Origin: Chitinophaga pinensis
Lineage (GTDB): Bacteria; Bacteroidota; Bacteroidia; Chitinophagales; Chitinophagaceae
Direction: 5' to 3'
DNA length: 8,309 nucleotides
Assembly (NCBI GenBank): GCA_945872805.1
Contig: CAMCBE010000073.1
Span: forward strand, 1 to 8,309
The translations under genes were made by a program, and so were the position numbers. Every line of letters begins with the position of its first letter. Position 1 is the stretch's first letter. Under the pieces are notes generated by a model that saw nothing but the letters and a program-made list of their open reading frames with translations, was not told the DNA's origin and did not search any database. This document shows, piece after piece, positions 1 to 5,773 of this stretch.

Positions 1-977
1 ATATTGCGCAGGCTACTTTTTTGTTGTTGAATACCTTGTTCAAAGAAGAAGGACTCTTGGTATTGCAACCCGATCTTCCTGAATTGAAGCAATCGATAAT
101 AAAGATTTTCAAGGATGATTTGCTTCATGGAACAGCTGTTGAAATCGTCAGCAAAACAAATGAAGCGCTAAGTCAGCATTTCGATGTGCAAGTATCTCCA
201 AGAACGGTTAACCTATTTTATTTGCGTGATAATATTCGCAATCGAATTGATAAACGCGGTAATATCTATTCCGTTGATGGAACAGCTATTCGTTTTTCCG
301 AAGCCGAAATCTTAGATGAACTTGAAGATTATCCAGAACGGTTTAGTCCCAATGTAATTCTTCGTGGCATGTACCAAGAAACCATCTTACCAAACATTGC
401 TTTTATCGGTGGCGGATCTGAAGTGGCTTATTGGATGCAATTGAAGGAGTTGTTTGTGCATTATCAAGTTCCTTTTCCGGTATTGGTCTTGCGCAACAGC
501 TTCATCATCATGAACCGCAAGCAGCAACATAAATTGAGTGAGCTTGGTATTGGGGTTGCTGATTTATTTAAAGATGAAACGGCATTGGCAAATGAAATGG
601 TGGTGAAATGGACGGGTCTTCCATTGGAATTGGATAAACAAATCACACAGGCGAAAGAACTGTTTTCTAGTCTAAAGAAAGAAGCGGGGTCGGTAGATAA
701 AAGTCTTACACAACATGTGCATGCCTTAGAAGTTGACTTGCTTAAAAAAATCGAAACGCTGGAAAAAAAGATGTTGCGGGCAGAGCGAAAAAAACAATCT
801 ATTCAACTGCAACGCATCTGGAAATTAAAGAGTGAGCTTTTCCCGAATAATAATTTGCAAGAAAGGGTAGACAACTTTATGCCATTTTATGCCGCATACG
901 GACAAGGATTCATTCGCTCAATCGTAGCGAACTCATTATCCCTAGAACAATTGTTTATTGTATTGACGGTCGACTAA
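1..977 (+). CDS. bshC: Bacillithiol biosynthesis cysteine-adding enzyme BshC, C-terminal part (5' end outside window)
   Basis: This is the enzyme proposed to add cysteine to GlcN-malate in the last step of bacillithiol synthesis, in the cytoplasm. The frame is open to the window edge; the first whole codon is at base 3, so the ATG-less beginning is a truncation by the window and not a real start. About 325 residues are present, against roughly 530 in complete family members, so the N-terminal nucleotide-binding-like part is missing. Visible family marks are the PNIAFIGGGSEVAYWMQLK segment (the family's IGGPGEhAYWhQLK block), the following PFPVLVLRNS stretch, a charged helical coiled-coil region (LKKIETLEKKMLRAERKK) and the C-terminal LQERVDNFMPFYAAYG block. 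The gene converges on purE with six bases between the stop codons. A bacillithiol-using enzyme lies at 5236-5763. Family assignment is firm; which residues are catalytic is not evident from this part. Confidence 0.95.
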   Translation, partial: IAQATFLLLNTLFKEEGLLVLQPDLPELKQSIIKIFKDDLLHGTAVEIVSKTNEALSQHFDVQVSPRTVNLFYLRDNIRNRIDKRGNIYSVDGTAIRFSEAEILDELEDYPERFSPNVILRGMYQETILPNIAFIGGGSEVAYWMQLKELFVHYQVPFPVLVLRNSFIIMNRKQQHKLSELGIGVADLFKDETALANEMVVKWTGLPLELDKQITQAKELFSSLKKEAGSVDKSLTQHVHALEVDLLKKIETLEKKMLRAERKKQSIQLQRIWKLKSELFPNNNLQERVDNFMPFYAAYGQGFIRSIVANSLSLEQLFIVLTVD

Positions 978-991
978 GATCAACTAGTCGA
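970..991. terminator. Inverted repeat across both convergent stop codons, possible bidirectional terminator
   Basis: TCGACTA (970-976) and TAGTCGA (985-991) are perfect 7-base inverted repeats around an 8-base loop. The repeat covers the bshC stop (975-977) and the purE stop (984-986 on the minus strand). It is the only stem-loop at this convergent junction and could work in either direction. There is no T-run on either side, so it does not fit the classical intrinsic form; the role is inference from position. Confidence 0.35.
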
Positions 992-1523
992 ATCCATTGC
1001 TATAGCCTTTGCCTTTTAATGCTTTGGCTTTTGCTACGACATCCGTTTTCATTTTCTCTTTGAAGGCAATCAATTTTTTTTCAATTGATTTTGAAGAAGT
1101 CGATAAAATAGATGCGGCAAGTATGCCTGCATTTTTTGCACCGTTTAATGCAACGGTAGCAACAGGTATGCCATTGGGCATTTGTAAAATAGATAAAATA
1201 GAATCCCATCCATCTATAGAGTTAGACGATTTAATGGGAACGCCAACAACTGGAAGGGTAGAAACAGAGGCAACCATCCCAGGAAGGTGAGCTGCGCCGC
1301 CGGCACCTGCAATAATTACTTTAATGCCTCTTGATGCTGCTGTGGCAGCAAACTTCATCAAGCGTTCAGGTGTTCTGTGTGCGGATACTACCGTTAATTC
1401 AAATGGTATGCCAAACTCCGTTAACTGATCAGCTGCTGCATTCATAATCGGCAGGTCGCTATCGCTTCCCATGATGATGCTAACAATGGGTTTGCTCTTG
1501 GGTGATTTGGATTTAACTGGCAT
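984..1523 (-). CDS. purE: N5-carboxyaminoimidazole ribonucleotide mutase PurE (class I)
   Basis: PurE converts N5-CAIR, made by PurK, to CAIR in de novo purine synthesis; it is a soluble cytoplasmic enzyme, octameric in class I relatives. The 179-residue product carries the full set of class I marks: MGSDSD at residues 18-23, SAHRTP at 47-52 with the catalytic His49, GAGGAAHLPGM at 73-83 with His79, and NSIDGWDSILSILQMPNGIP from 101. It is slightly longer than typical (about 160-170) because of a Lys/Ser/Pro-rich N-terminal extension of about 12 residues and a Lys-rich tail. The ATG at 1523 is the only reasonable start. It lies 10 bases after the purK stop, so the two are co-transcribed in the order purK-purE and presence of PurK supports the mutase (not the AIR carboxylase, class II) role. 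Confidence 0.97.
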   Translation of the reverse strand: MPVKSKSPKSKPIVSIIMGSDSDLPIMNAAADQLTEFGIPFELTVVSAHRTPERLMKFAATAASRGIKVIIAGAGGAAHLPGMVASVSTLPVVGVPIKSSNSIDGWDSILSILQMPNGIPVATVALNGAKNAGILAASILSTSSKSIEKKLIAFKEKMKTDVVAKAKALKGKGYSNGFD

Positions 1524-1533
1524 AGTGTATGAT

Positions 1534-2667
1534 TTATATTTTTTTATCTCCCTTTACAAAAAGGGTATGTTTAATTCTATTCGCTTGCTGAAGAAGCTCT
1601 GTTCGGTCTTCACTCATGACGGTAGCATGCCCCATCTTTCTTCCTGGTCTCGTTTCCTTCTTGCCATACAAATGTACGTATGCGTTGGGAATGGACAAGA
1701 CTTCATTCAATCCTTCATAAATCGCATTTCCTGTATAGCCTTCTGAACCAACAAGGTTTACCATGACAGAAGATATGATTTTCTGCGTGTTACCAAGTGG
1801 GTAACCTAAAATCACCCGCCATAACATATCAAATTGAGAACTATAATGCGCTTCAATCGTATGGTGTCCTGAATTATGAACCCGTGGCGCTGTTTCATTC
1901 ACCCAAACATTATTGTCTTTGTCAGTAAACATTTCTACGGCAAAGATGCCAGGGGAGTTGAGGTTTTTAGCAACAGCTAAAGCGAGTTCTTCTGCTTTCC
2001 ACAACACATTTTCTGAAATGTTGGCTGGACAAATTTGATAATCAAGTAAGTTCAGTGATTGATCAAAGACCATTTCAACTGGAGGATAAATAGCAGCCGT
2101 TTCGTCATTGCCAATGGCTACGGTGATAGCCAATTCTTTTTCAATTGCTACCATTTTTTCTAAGACCGAAGGCGCATTAAATCCGAGATGAAGCTCATCT
2201 GCTTGTCGTATTACTTGAACTCCTTTACCATCGTATCCACCGGTAGCAAGCTTTTGCACAGCAGGCAGAAAAGAAACGTGATTAGTTAATTCTTCATGCG
2301 AATTAACTACATGAAAAGCAGGAGATGGAATTTGATGATGTTGGTAAAATTCCTTTTGAAGTATTTTATTTTTGATGGTTCTTAGGGCATCTGGCTTGGG
2401 GTAAATGGCGCATCCTTTGGCTTCTAGGGCATAGAGGGCGTCAATATTAACATTTTCTATTTCGATGGTAATGGCATCCAACCCTTCTCCAAATCGCATT
2501 ACATCATCGTAGTTGGTGATGTCGCCTAACACAAAATGATGGCATAATGTTGCCGCCGGACAATCCGCCTCTTTCTCCATAATGCTTGTCAGGACTGGGT
2601 AATTTGCTGCTACCTGAAGCAACATTCTACCGAGTTGACCGCCTCCAAGAATTCCTACCTTTTTCAT
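1534..2667 (-). CDS. purK: 5-(carboxyamino)imidazole ribonucleotide synthase PurK
   Basis: PurK is an ATP-grasp enzyme that makes N5-CAIR from AIR, ATP and bicarbonate, feeding PurE directly. From the chosen start the protein has 377 residues, normal for the family. The N-terminal dinucleotide-fold-like motif GGGQLGRM is at about residues 8-15, the ATP-grasp glycine loop TGGYDGKG at 142-149, the acidic metal-site NE at 257-258 followed by APRVHNSGHH at 259-269, and the C-terminal KMGHATVM block at 344-351. An in-frame ATG at 2718 would add 17 residues (MGSSHKMGF...), but the family begins directly with MKKVGILGGGQ, so the ATG at 2667 is preferred. The upstream 51 bases then become leader, and they hold inverted repeats. 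The common PRPHNSGH reads PRVHNSGH here, a mild substitution. First gene of a two-gene operon with purE. Confidence 0.96.
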   Translation of the reverse strand: MKKVGILGGGQLGRMLLQVAANYPVLTSIMEKEADCPAATLCHHFVLGDITNYDDVMRFGEGLDAITIEIENVNIDALYALEAKGCAIYPKPDALRTIKNKILQKEFYQHHQIPSPAFHVVNSHEELTNHVSFLPAVQKLATGGYDGKGVQVIRQADELHLGFNAPSVLEKMVAIEKELAITVAIGNDETAAIYPPVEMVFDQSLNLLDYQICPANISENVLWKAEELALAVAKNLNSPGIFAVEMFTDKDNNVWVNETAPRVHNSGHHTIEAHYSSQFDMLWRVILGYPLGNTQKIISSVMVNLVGSEGYTGNAIYEGLNEVLSIPNAYVHLYGKKETRPGRKMGHATVMSEDRTELLQQANRIKHTLFVKGDKKI

Positions 2668-2695
2668 AATATAATATGATTTTATCCTGCTGAAC

Positions 2696-2718
2696 CCCAT
2701 TTTATGGGATGAACCCAT
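2696..2718 (-). other. Two mutually exclusive small hairpins in the purK leader
   Basis: Reading the minus strand, ATGGG (2718-2714), CCCAT (2708-2704) and ATGGG (2700-2696) occur in order. The central CCCAT can pair with either neighbour: loop TTCAT for the first hairpin, loop AAA for the second. The two ATGGG copies sit in a near repeat, ATGGGTTCA and ATGGGGTTCA. The start codon of purK is about 30 bases further on. The pairing is seen in the sequence; any switching role is speculative. Confidence 0.35.
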
Positions 2719-2737
2719 CTTAGATTTCCTCTAAGAT
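2717..2737 (-). promoter_or_regulatory. Perfect 8-base inverted repeat at the predicted 5' end of the purK transcript
   Basis: ATCTTAGA (2717-2724) and TCTAAGAT (2730-2737) are a perfect inverted repeat with a 5-base loop (GGAAA on the minus strand). It begins three bases after the predicted purK -7 element (2740-2747), so it would either form a stem-loop at the very 5' end of the mRNA or act as a DNA operator at the transcription start. Both roles are inferred from position only. Confidence 0.45.
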
Positions 2738-2739
2738 TG

Positions 2740-2770
2740 CAAATATCTTTAACTTATTGCTAATACAAAA
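2740..2770 (-). promoter_or_regulatory. Probable purKE promoter, Bacteroidota type
   Basis: On the minus strand TTTTG (2770-2766) is followed after 18 bases by GATATTTG (2747-2740). This matches the Bacteroidota primary sigma pattern TTTG/TTG - about 19 bases - TAnnTTTG with one mismatch (G for the first T). Transcription would begin near 2735, giving a leader of about 65-70 bases before the ATG at 2667. Confidence 0.45.
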
Positions 2771-2782
2771 CCATTAATTTTG
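2757..2782 (+). promoter_or_regulatory. Possible promoter of the L,D-transpeptidase gene
   Basis: TAATTTTG at 2775-2782 is a perfect TAnnTTTG -7 element, and TTG at 2757-2759 lies 15 bases upstream, a little short for the -33 element. The start would fall near 2788, about 20 bases before the ATG. It interlocks with the divergent purK promoter. The -7 match is good; the -33 match is weak. Confidence 0.4.
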
Positions 2783-2809
2783 TAAAAGATTCAACATCCA
2801 ACTCTAATT

Positions 2810-3568
2810 ATGAAAAAGCAAACATTCGTGTTCACTGTTTTTTTGCTTGCTATGGTACACTTTAGCTTTTCACAAAGCTCATTTGTTGATTATCAAAAAA
2901 GCTTCTCGAGGGTTTCTCAGGCCTTCATCAATAAAGAAGTGGCACTCAAAAAGCAATTCGCTGCAAAGCATATTTCTTGGCCCCAAAAATACATGTACAT
3001 CCGTTCATTTAAATACAACGGCGAAATGGAAGTGTGGGTCCGAAATAATACAGTCGACTCATTCACCTATTTCAAAACCTACAAAATTTGTGCATTAGCA
3101 GGAACATTAGGGCCGAAGCGCATGGAGGGTGACTTTCAAGTGCCAGAAGGATTTTATTACATAAATGATTTTAATGGCAACAGTACATTCCATCTTTCCT
3201 TAGGATTGAATTATCCGAACGCTGCTGATAAATTAATTTCCGATGCTGATCGTCCAGGCGGAGAAATATACATTCATGGCAGCTGCGTAACAGTAGGATG
3301 TATTCCTATTAACAATGATCAGATTGAAGAGTTGTATGTGCTTTCAACCTATGCAAAAGCTGGCGGACAAGATTTTATTCCTGTACATATTTTTCCAGCT
3401 AAATACCATGAGAAGAAAAGTGAGGAGTATTTAGAAAATTTTGTGCAATCAGAACCTGCATTGCGTGACTTTGAAAAGAACCTGAAAAAGGTGTACGACT
3501 TTTTTGAAAATCACCGTAAACTCCCTGTTGTAGCGGTAACCGATGCCGGGAAATATGTTTTTTATTAA
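2810..3568 (+). CDS. Secreted YafK-like murein L,D-transpeptidase family protein
   Basis: The product has 252 residues. It begins with a signal peptide (MKKQ, then a hydrophobic stretch to about residue 20, probable cut after SFSQ-type sequence near 22; no lipobox cysteine), so it acts in the periplasm. The catalytic YkuD/L,D-transpeptidase fold spans roughly residues 60-195. The active-site block IHGSCVTVGCIPI at 155-167 gives His156 and nucleophile Cys164, in the spacing of the YafK branch rather than the SHGC form of classical YkuD. A helical C-terminal tail with many charged residues follows. Members of this fold make 3-3 peptidoglycan crosslinks or attach or detach wall-bound proteins; E. 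coli YafK (DpaA/LdtF) removes Braun lipoprotein from the wall. The substrate cannot be told here, particularly as Bacteroidota lack E. coli-type Lpp. It is six bases upstream of an ABC ATPase gene, suggesting one transcript. Confidence 0.88.
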   Translation: MKKQTFVFTVFLLAMVHFSFSQSSFVDYQKSFSRVSQAFINKEVALKKQFAAKHISWPQKYMYIRSFKYNGEMEVWVRNNTVDSFTYFKTYKICALAGTLGPKRMEGDFQVPEGFYYINDFNGNSTFHLSLGLNYPNAADKLISDADRPGGEIYIHGSCVTVGCIPINNDQIEELYVLSTYAKAGGQDFIPVHIFPAKYHEKKSEEYLENFVQSEPALRDFEKNLKKVYDFFENHRKLPVVAVTDAGKYVFY

Positions 3569-3574
3569 TCAACT

Positions 3575-4330
3575 ATGATTATATCTGTAGATAACTTACG
3601 TAAGTCGTATGGTGAATTCGAAGCCGTTAAAGGCATCAGTTTTCAAGTGAAGCAAGGAGAAATATTTGGGCTGCTCGGTCCTAATGGAGCAGGAAAATCG
3701 ACCACCCTTGAAATCATGGAAACCCTTCGGTCAAAAACTTCTGGACACGTAACCATCGGTGGATATGATCTTGATAAACATCCTGATGAAATCAAAAAGA
3801 TCATTGGTGTTCAATTGCAAACCTCCGGGTTTTACCCTGGATTGAAACTTCTTGAATTAATAGAGTTATTTGCTGGGTTGTATAATAGAGATATTGAACC
3901 GATGACATTGCTTAAAAAAGTAAACTTGGAGGACAAGGCTAAGTCGATTTATAAATCCTTGAGTGGCGGACAAAAACAACGATTCTCCATTGCAACCACG
4001 CTCATAAATGACCCTAAGATTGTTTTTCTTGATGAGCCTACTACAGGGCTTGATCCACAGGCACGAAGAAACTTATGGGATCTCATTCTAGATATAAGGT
4101 CGCAAGGCACTACGGTTATCATTACTACCCATTATATGGATGAGGCAGAAGTGTTGTGTGATAGGGTTGCTATCATGGATGCTGGCCTCATTGTTTCCCT
4201 TGATCAGCCTGAAAAATTGATAGACGAATTGCTCGCTAGTGGATTCGAGAAGCAAAAAGGAACCAAAGGGGCAAACCTCGAAGATGTCTTTATTCAATTG
4301 ACTGGCCATGCATTAAGGCAAGGAAGCTAG
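3575..4330 (+). CDS. ABC transporter ATP-binding protein (DrrA/CcmA-like, ABC-2 type)
   Basis: This is a complete 251-residue ATPase subunit of an ABC exporter of the ABC-2 type, on the cytoplasmic side of the inner membrane. Walker A GPNGAGKST is at residues 35-43, the Q-loop near Gln80/82, the signature LSGGQ at 129-133, Walker B IVFLDE at 149-154, the D-loop GLD at 158-160 and the switch His186 in TTHYMDEA. The C-terminal NLEDVFIQLTG block (about 234-244) is the usual ending of DrrA-like subunits. All catalytic residues are present. What is odd is that no ABC-2 permease lies on either side: the upstream gene, six bases away, is an L,D-transpeptidase and the next gene is an FKBP isomerase. 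It may pair with a permease elsewhere. The cargo cannot be predicted; resistance, lipid or polymer export are all possible for this family. Confidence 0.93.
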   Translation: MIISVDNLRKSYGEFEAVKGISFQVKQGEIFGLLGPNGAGKSTTLEIMETLRSKTSGHVTIGGYDLDKHPDEIKKIIGVQLQTSGFYPGLKLLELIELFAGLYNRDIEPMTLLKKVNLEDKAKSIYKSLSGGQKQRFSIATTLINDPKIVFLDEPTTGLDPQARRNLWDLILDIRSQGTTVIITTHYMDEAEVLCDRVAIMDAGLIVSLDQPEKLIDELLASGFEKQKGTKGANLEDVFIQLTGHALRQGS

Positions 4331-4408
4331 CGTTCCTGTGCTGACAAAATCTACCGCATGCTCAATTATATGTTAAAATAAAAACATCAATTCTGGGAGG
4401 TTGACTAC

Positions 4409-4434
4409 TTGCACCCCTTTTATCATTAAATTTA
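4409..4434 (+). promoter_or_regulatory. Weak candidate promoter of the FKBP-bstA-murB group
   Basis: TAAATTTA at 4427-4434 matches TAnnTTTG except for the last base. TTG occurs 15 bases upstream (4409-4411) and 23 bases upstream (4401-4403), neither at the ideal distance. A start near 4440 would leave about 15 bases before the ATG at 4455. The 124-base gap after the ABC gene makes a promoter plausible; the sequence match is modest. Confidence 0.22.
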
Positions 4435-4454
4435 CACCCTACAAATACTCATTT

Positions 4455-5225
4455 ATGAAGAAAATCTCATTGTCTCTTTTATGCCTTGTTGGAACTGTAG
4501 TGCTTATGGCTCAAACACCAAAGCCTGTTGTGGTAAAGAAAGCTGCGGCAGTGACTACGACTCCTGCTAAGGCTACTGATGTAAAAAAAGCTATTGCTAC
4601 AACCCCTGCTAAGCCAGTTATCGTTCTTAAGAATGCTAACGATTCGCTCAGTTATGCCATTGGCGTATTGGATGGTAGTTTTTTCAAAACCCAAGGGTTG
4701 GATAAAGTGAATGCAGATTTATTAGGACAAGCATTCGCCGCAGTATTAAAAGGCAATACAATATTAACACCAGAACAAGCCGATCAAATTGTACGTAAAG
4801 GATTAAAAGAATGTGCAACCAGAAAGATTCAGCCTACAATAGATGCATGCAATAATTTCTTAGCAGAGAATGCAAAACGTGCTGGTGTAAAAACAACAGC
4901 TAGTGGACTTCAGTATGAAGTCATTCTGGAAGGGAAAGGTCCAAAGCCTGCTGATACCAGCAAAGTGAAGGTTCATTACGAAGGATTTTTGATTAATGCA
5001 ACAAGGCCATTTGATAGTTCGCGCGATCGTGGTGAACCCGTTGTGTTTCCATTGAATGGAGTAATCAAGGGCTGGACTGAAGGGGTACAATTGATGCCTG
5101 TAGGTTCTCGATATAAATTATATGTACCTTATCAGTTGGGTTATGGTGAGCAAGGGGCTGGCGAATCAATTCCTGGGGGATCTACCTTGATCTTTGATGT
5201 TGAATTGTTGGAGATTGTAAACTAA
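4455..5225 (+). CDS. Exported FKBP-type peptidyl-prolyl cis-trans isomerase (FkpA/Mip-like)
   Basis: This is a periplasmic or outer-membrane-facing protein-folding catalyst that isomerises X-Pro bonds. From the ATG at 4455 the product has 256 residues and opens with a textbook signal peptide (MKKISLSLLCLVGTVVLMAQ). A longer frame from a TTG at 4401 would put 18 non-hydrophobic-pattern residues before that signal and is rejected. A Lys/Ala/Thr/Pro linker (about 21-60) with a near duplication is followed by an FKBP_N dimerisation helix region (about 63-142, beginning NDSLSYAIGVLDG) and the FKBP catalytic domain (about 165-256). Binding-pocket residues in place are Tyr175 (VHYEG), Phe186-Asp187 (PFDSS), Phe198, Val203-Ile204, Trp207, Tyr230 (GYGE) and Phe247. 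The domain order matches FkpA and Mip. First gene of a tightly spaced group; bstA follows after 10 bases. Confidence 0.93.
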   Translation: MKKISLSLLCLVGTVVLMAQTPKPVVVKKAAAVTTTPAKATDVKKAIATTPAKPVIVLKNANDSLSYAIGVLDGSFFKTQGLDKVNADLLGQAFAAVLKGNTILTPEQADQIVRKGLKECATRKIQPTIDACNNFLAENAKRAGVKTTASGLQYEVILEGKGPKPADTSKVKVHYEGFLINATRPFDSSRDRGEPVVFPLNGVIKGWTEGVQLMPVGSRYKLYVPYQLGYGEQGAGESIPGGSTLIFDVELLEIVN

Positions 5226-5235
5226 GTCAGCAAAC

Positions 5236-5763
5236 ATGAATGTTGATATACGCTATCCCATAGGTAAATACCAATTGGTAGACTTTTCTGCTGCAGAAAA
5301 AGAATCCAAGTTGGCTGATATTATGTTTCTCCCTCGGTTGTTGGAGTTTGCTATCCTTAACCTTAATGAGGAACATATGCATGTGCCTTATCGAGAGGGC
5401 GGTTGGACGATCAATCAGATTATACACCATGTTGCTGATTCCCATATGAATGCATTCATTCGGTTTAAACTAGCATTAACAGAGGACAATCCTGTTATTA
5501 AGCCGTATGACCAAGATAAATGGTCTGCAAGGCCTGATGTGCTGAATGTTCCTGTGAACATGTCCATCACGCTACTCCATTCCCTTCATGCCCGTTGGGG
5601 TGAATTAATTAAATCGATGACGGATGAAGAATGGCAGCGAACAGTATACCATCCTGAACAAAAAAGAACGATCCCACTTTGGGAAATATTAATAATTTAT
5701 GCATGGCATGGTAAGCACCATGCTACCCAAATTACAAACCTTCGCGAAGAGAAGGGCTGGTAG
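5236..5763 (+). CDS. bstA: DinB-superfamily bacillithiol S-transferase, YfiT/BstA type
   Basis: This small (175-residue) cytoplasmic protein belongs to the DinB/YfiT four-helix metal-binding superfamily. YfiT of Bacillus (BstA) transfers bacillithiol to electrophiles, so the likely job is detoxification using bacillithiol as cosubstrate. Family marks are the N-terminal RYPIGKYQ, the IIHHVADSHMNAFIRFK block, WSARPD, and the C-terminal YAWHGKHHATQI. The metal-binding triad is best read as His65, His158 and His162; the spacing between them (93 and 4 residues) agrees with the Bacillus protein as I recall it. Older annotation calls such proteins putative metal-dependent hydrolases. The link to bacillithiol is strengthened by bshC at the beginning of the window. 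The gene lies 10 bases after the FKBP stop and 10 bases before the murB start. Family is firm; the exact substrate and activity are inferred. Confidence 0.88.
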   Translation: MNVDIRYPIGKYQLVDFSAAEKESKLADIMFLPRLLEFAILNLNEEHMHVPYREGGWTINQIIHHVADSHMNAFIRFKLALTEDNPVIKPYDQDKWSARPDVLNVPVNMSITLLHSLHARWGELIKSMTDEEWQRTVYHPEQKRTIPLWEILIIYAWHGKHHATQITNLREEKGW

Positions 5764-5773
5764 TAGAATCAAC

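Noticed and set aside
1009..1290. Plus-strand open frame of 93 codons inside purE, and similar frames opposite bstA, murB, FKBP and the VWA gene
   Set aside because: All lie wholly within well-identified genes in other frames, have no recognisable domain, and read as shadow translations.
2668..2718. A longer purK beginning at the ATG at 2718
   Set aside because: The added 17 residues are unlike PurK N-termini, which start at MKKVGILGGGQ or equivalent. The extra segment coincides with leader inverted repeats close to the predicted transcription start.
2714..2810. A known purine riboswitch before purK
   Set aside because: I cannot find the three-way junction or conserved loop bases of a guanine/adenine riboswitch; only simple inverted repeats are present.
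4186..4330. Suspected truncation of the ABC ATPase because its C-terminal region is short
   Set aside because: The Q-loop, signature, Walker B, switch histidine and the final NLEDVFIQLTG block are all present in one frame, as in ordinary DrrA-like subunits.
4370..4387. ATGTT/AACAT stem-loop after the ABC gene as a terminator
   Set aside because: The stem is five bases, AT-rich, has an A-rich loop and no T-run follows; it is expected by chance in such sequence.
4401..4454. A longer FKBP protein beginning at TTG 4401
   Set aside because: It would bury a standard signal peptide behind 18 residues and would read through the only promoter-like sequence in the gap.
5699..5773. A longer MurB overlapping the bstA end
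   Set aside because: The additional 25 residues are out-of-frame bstA sequence and not family-like; the ATG at 5774 gives the normal MurB N-terminus.
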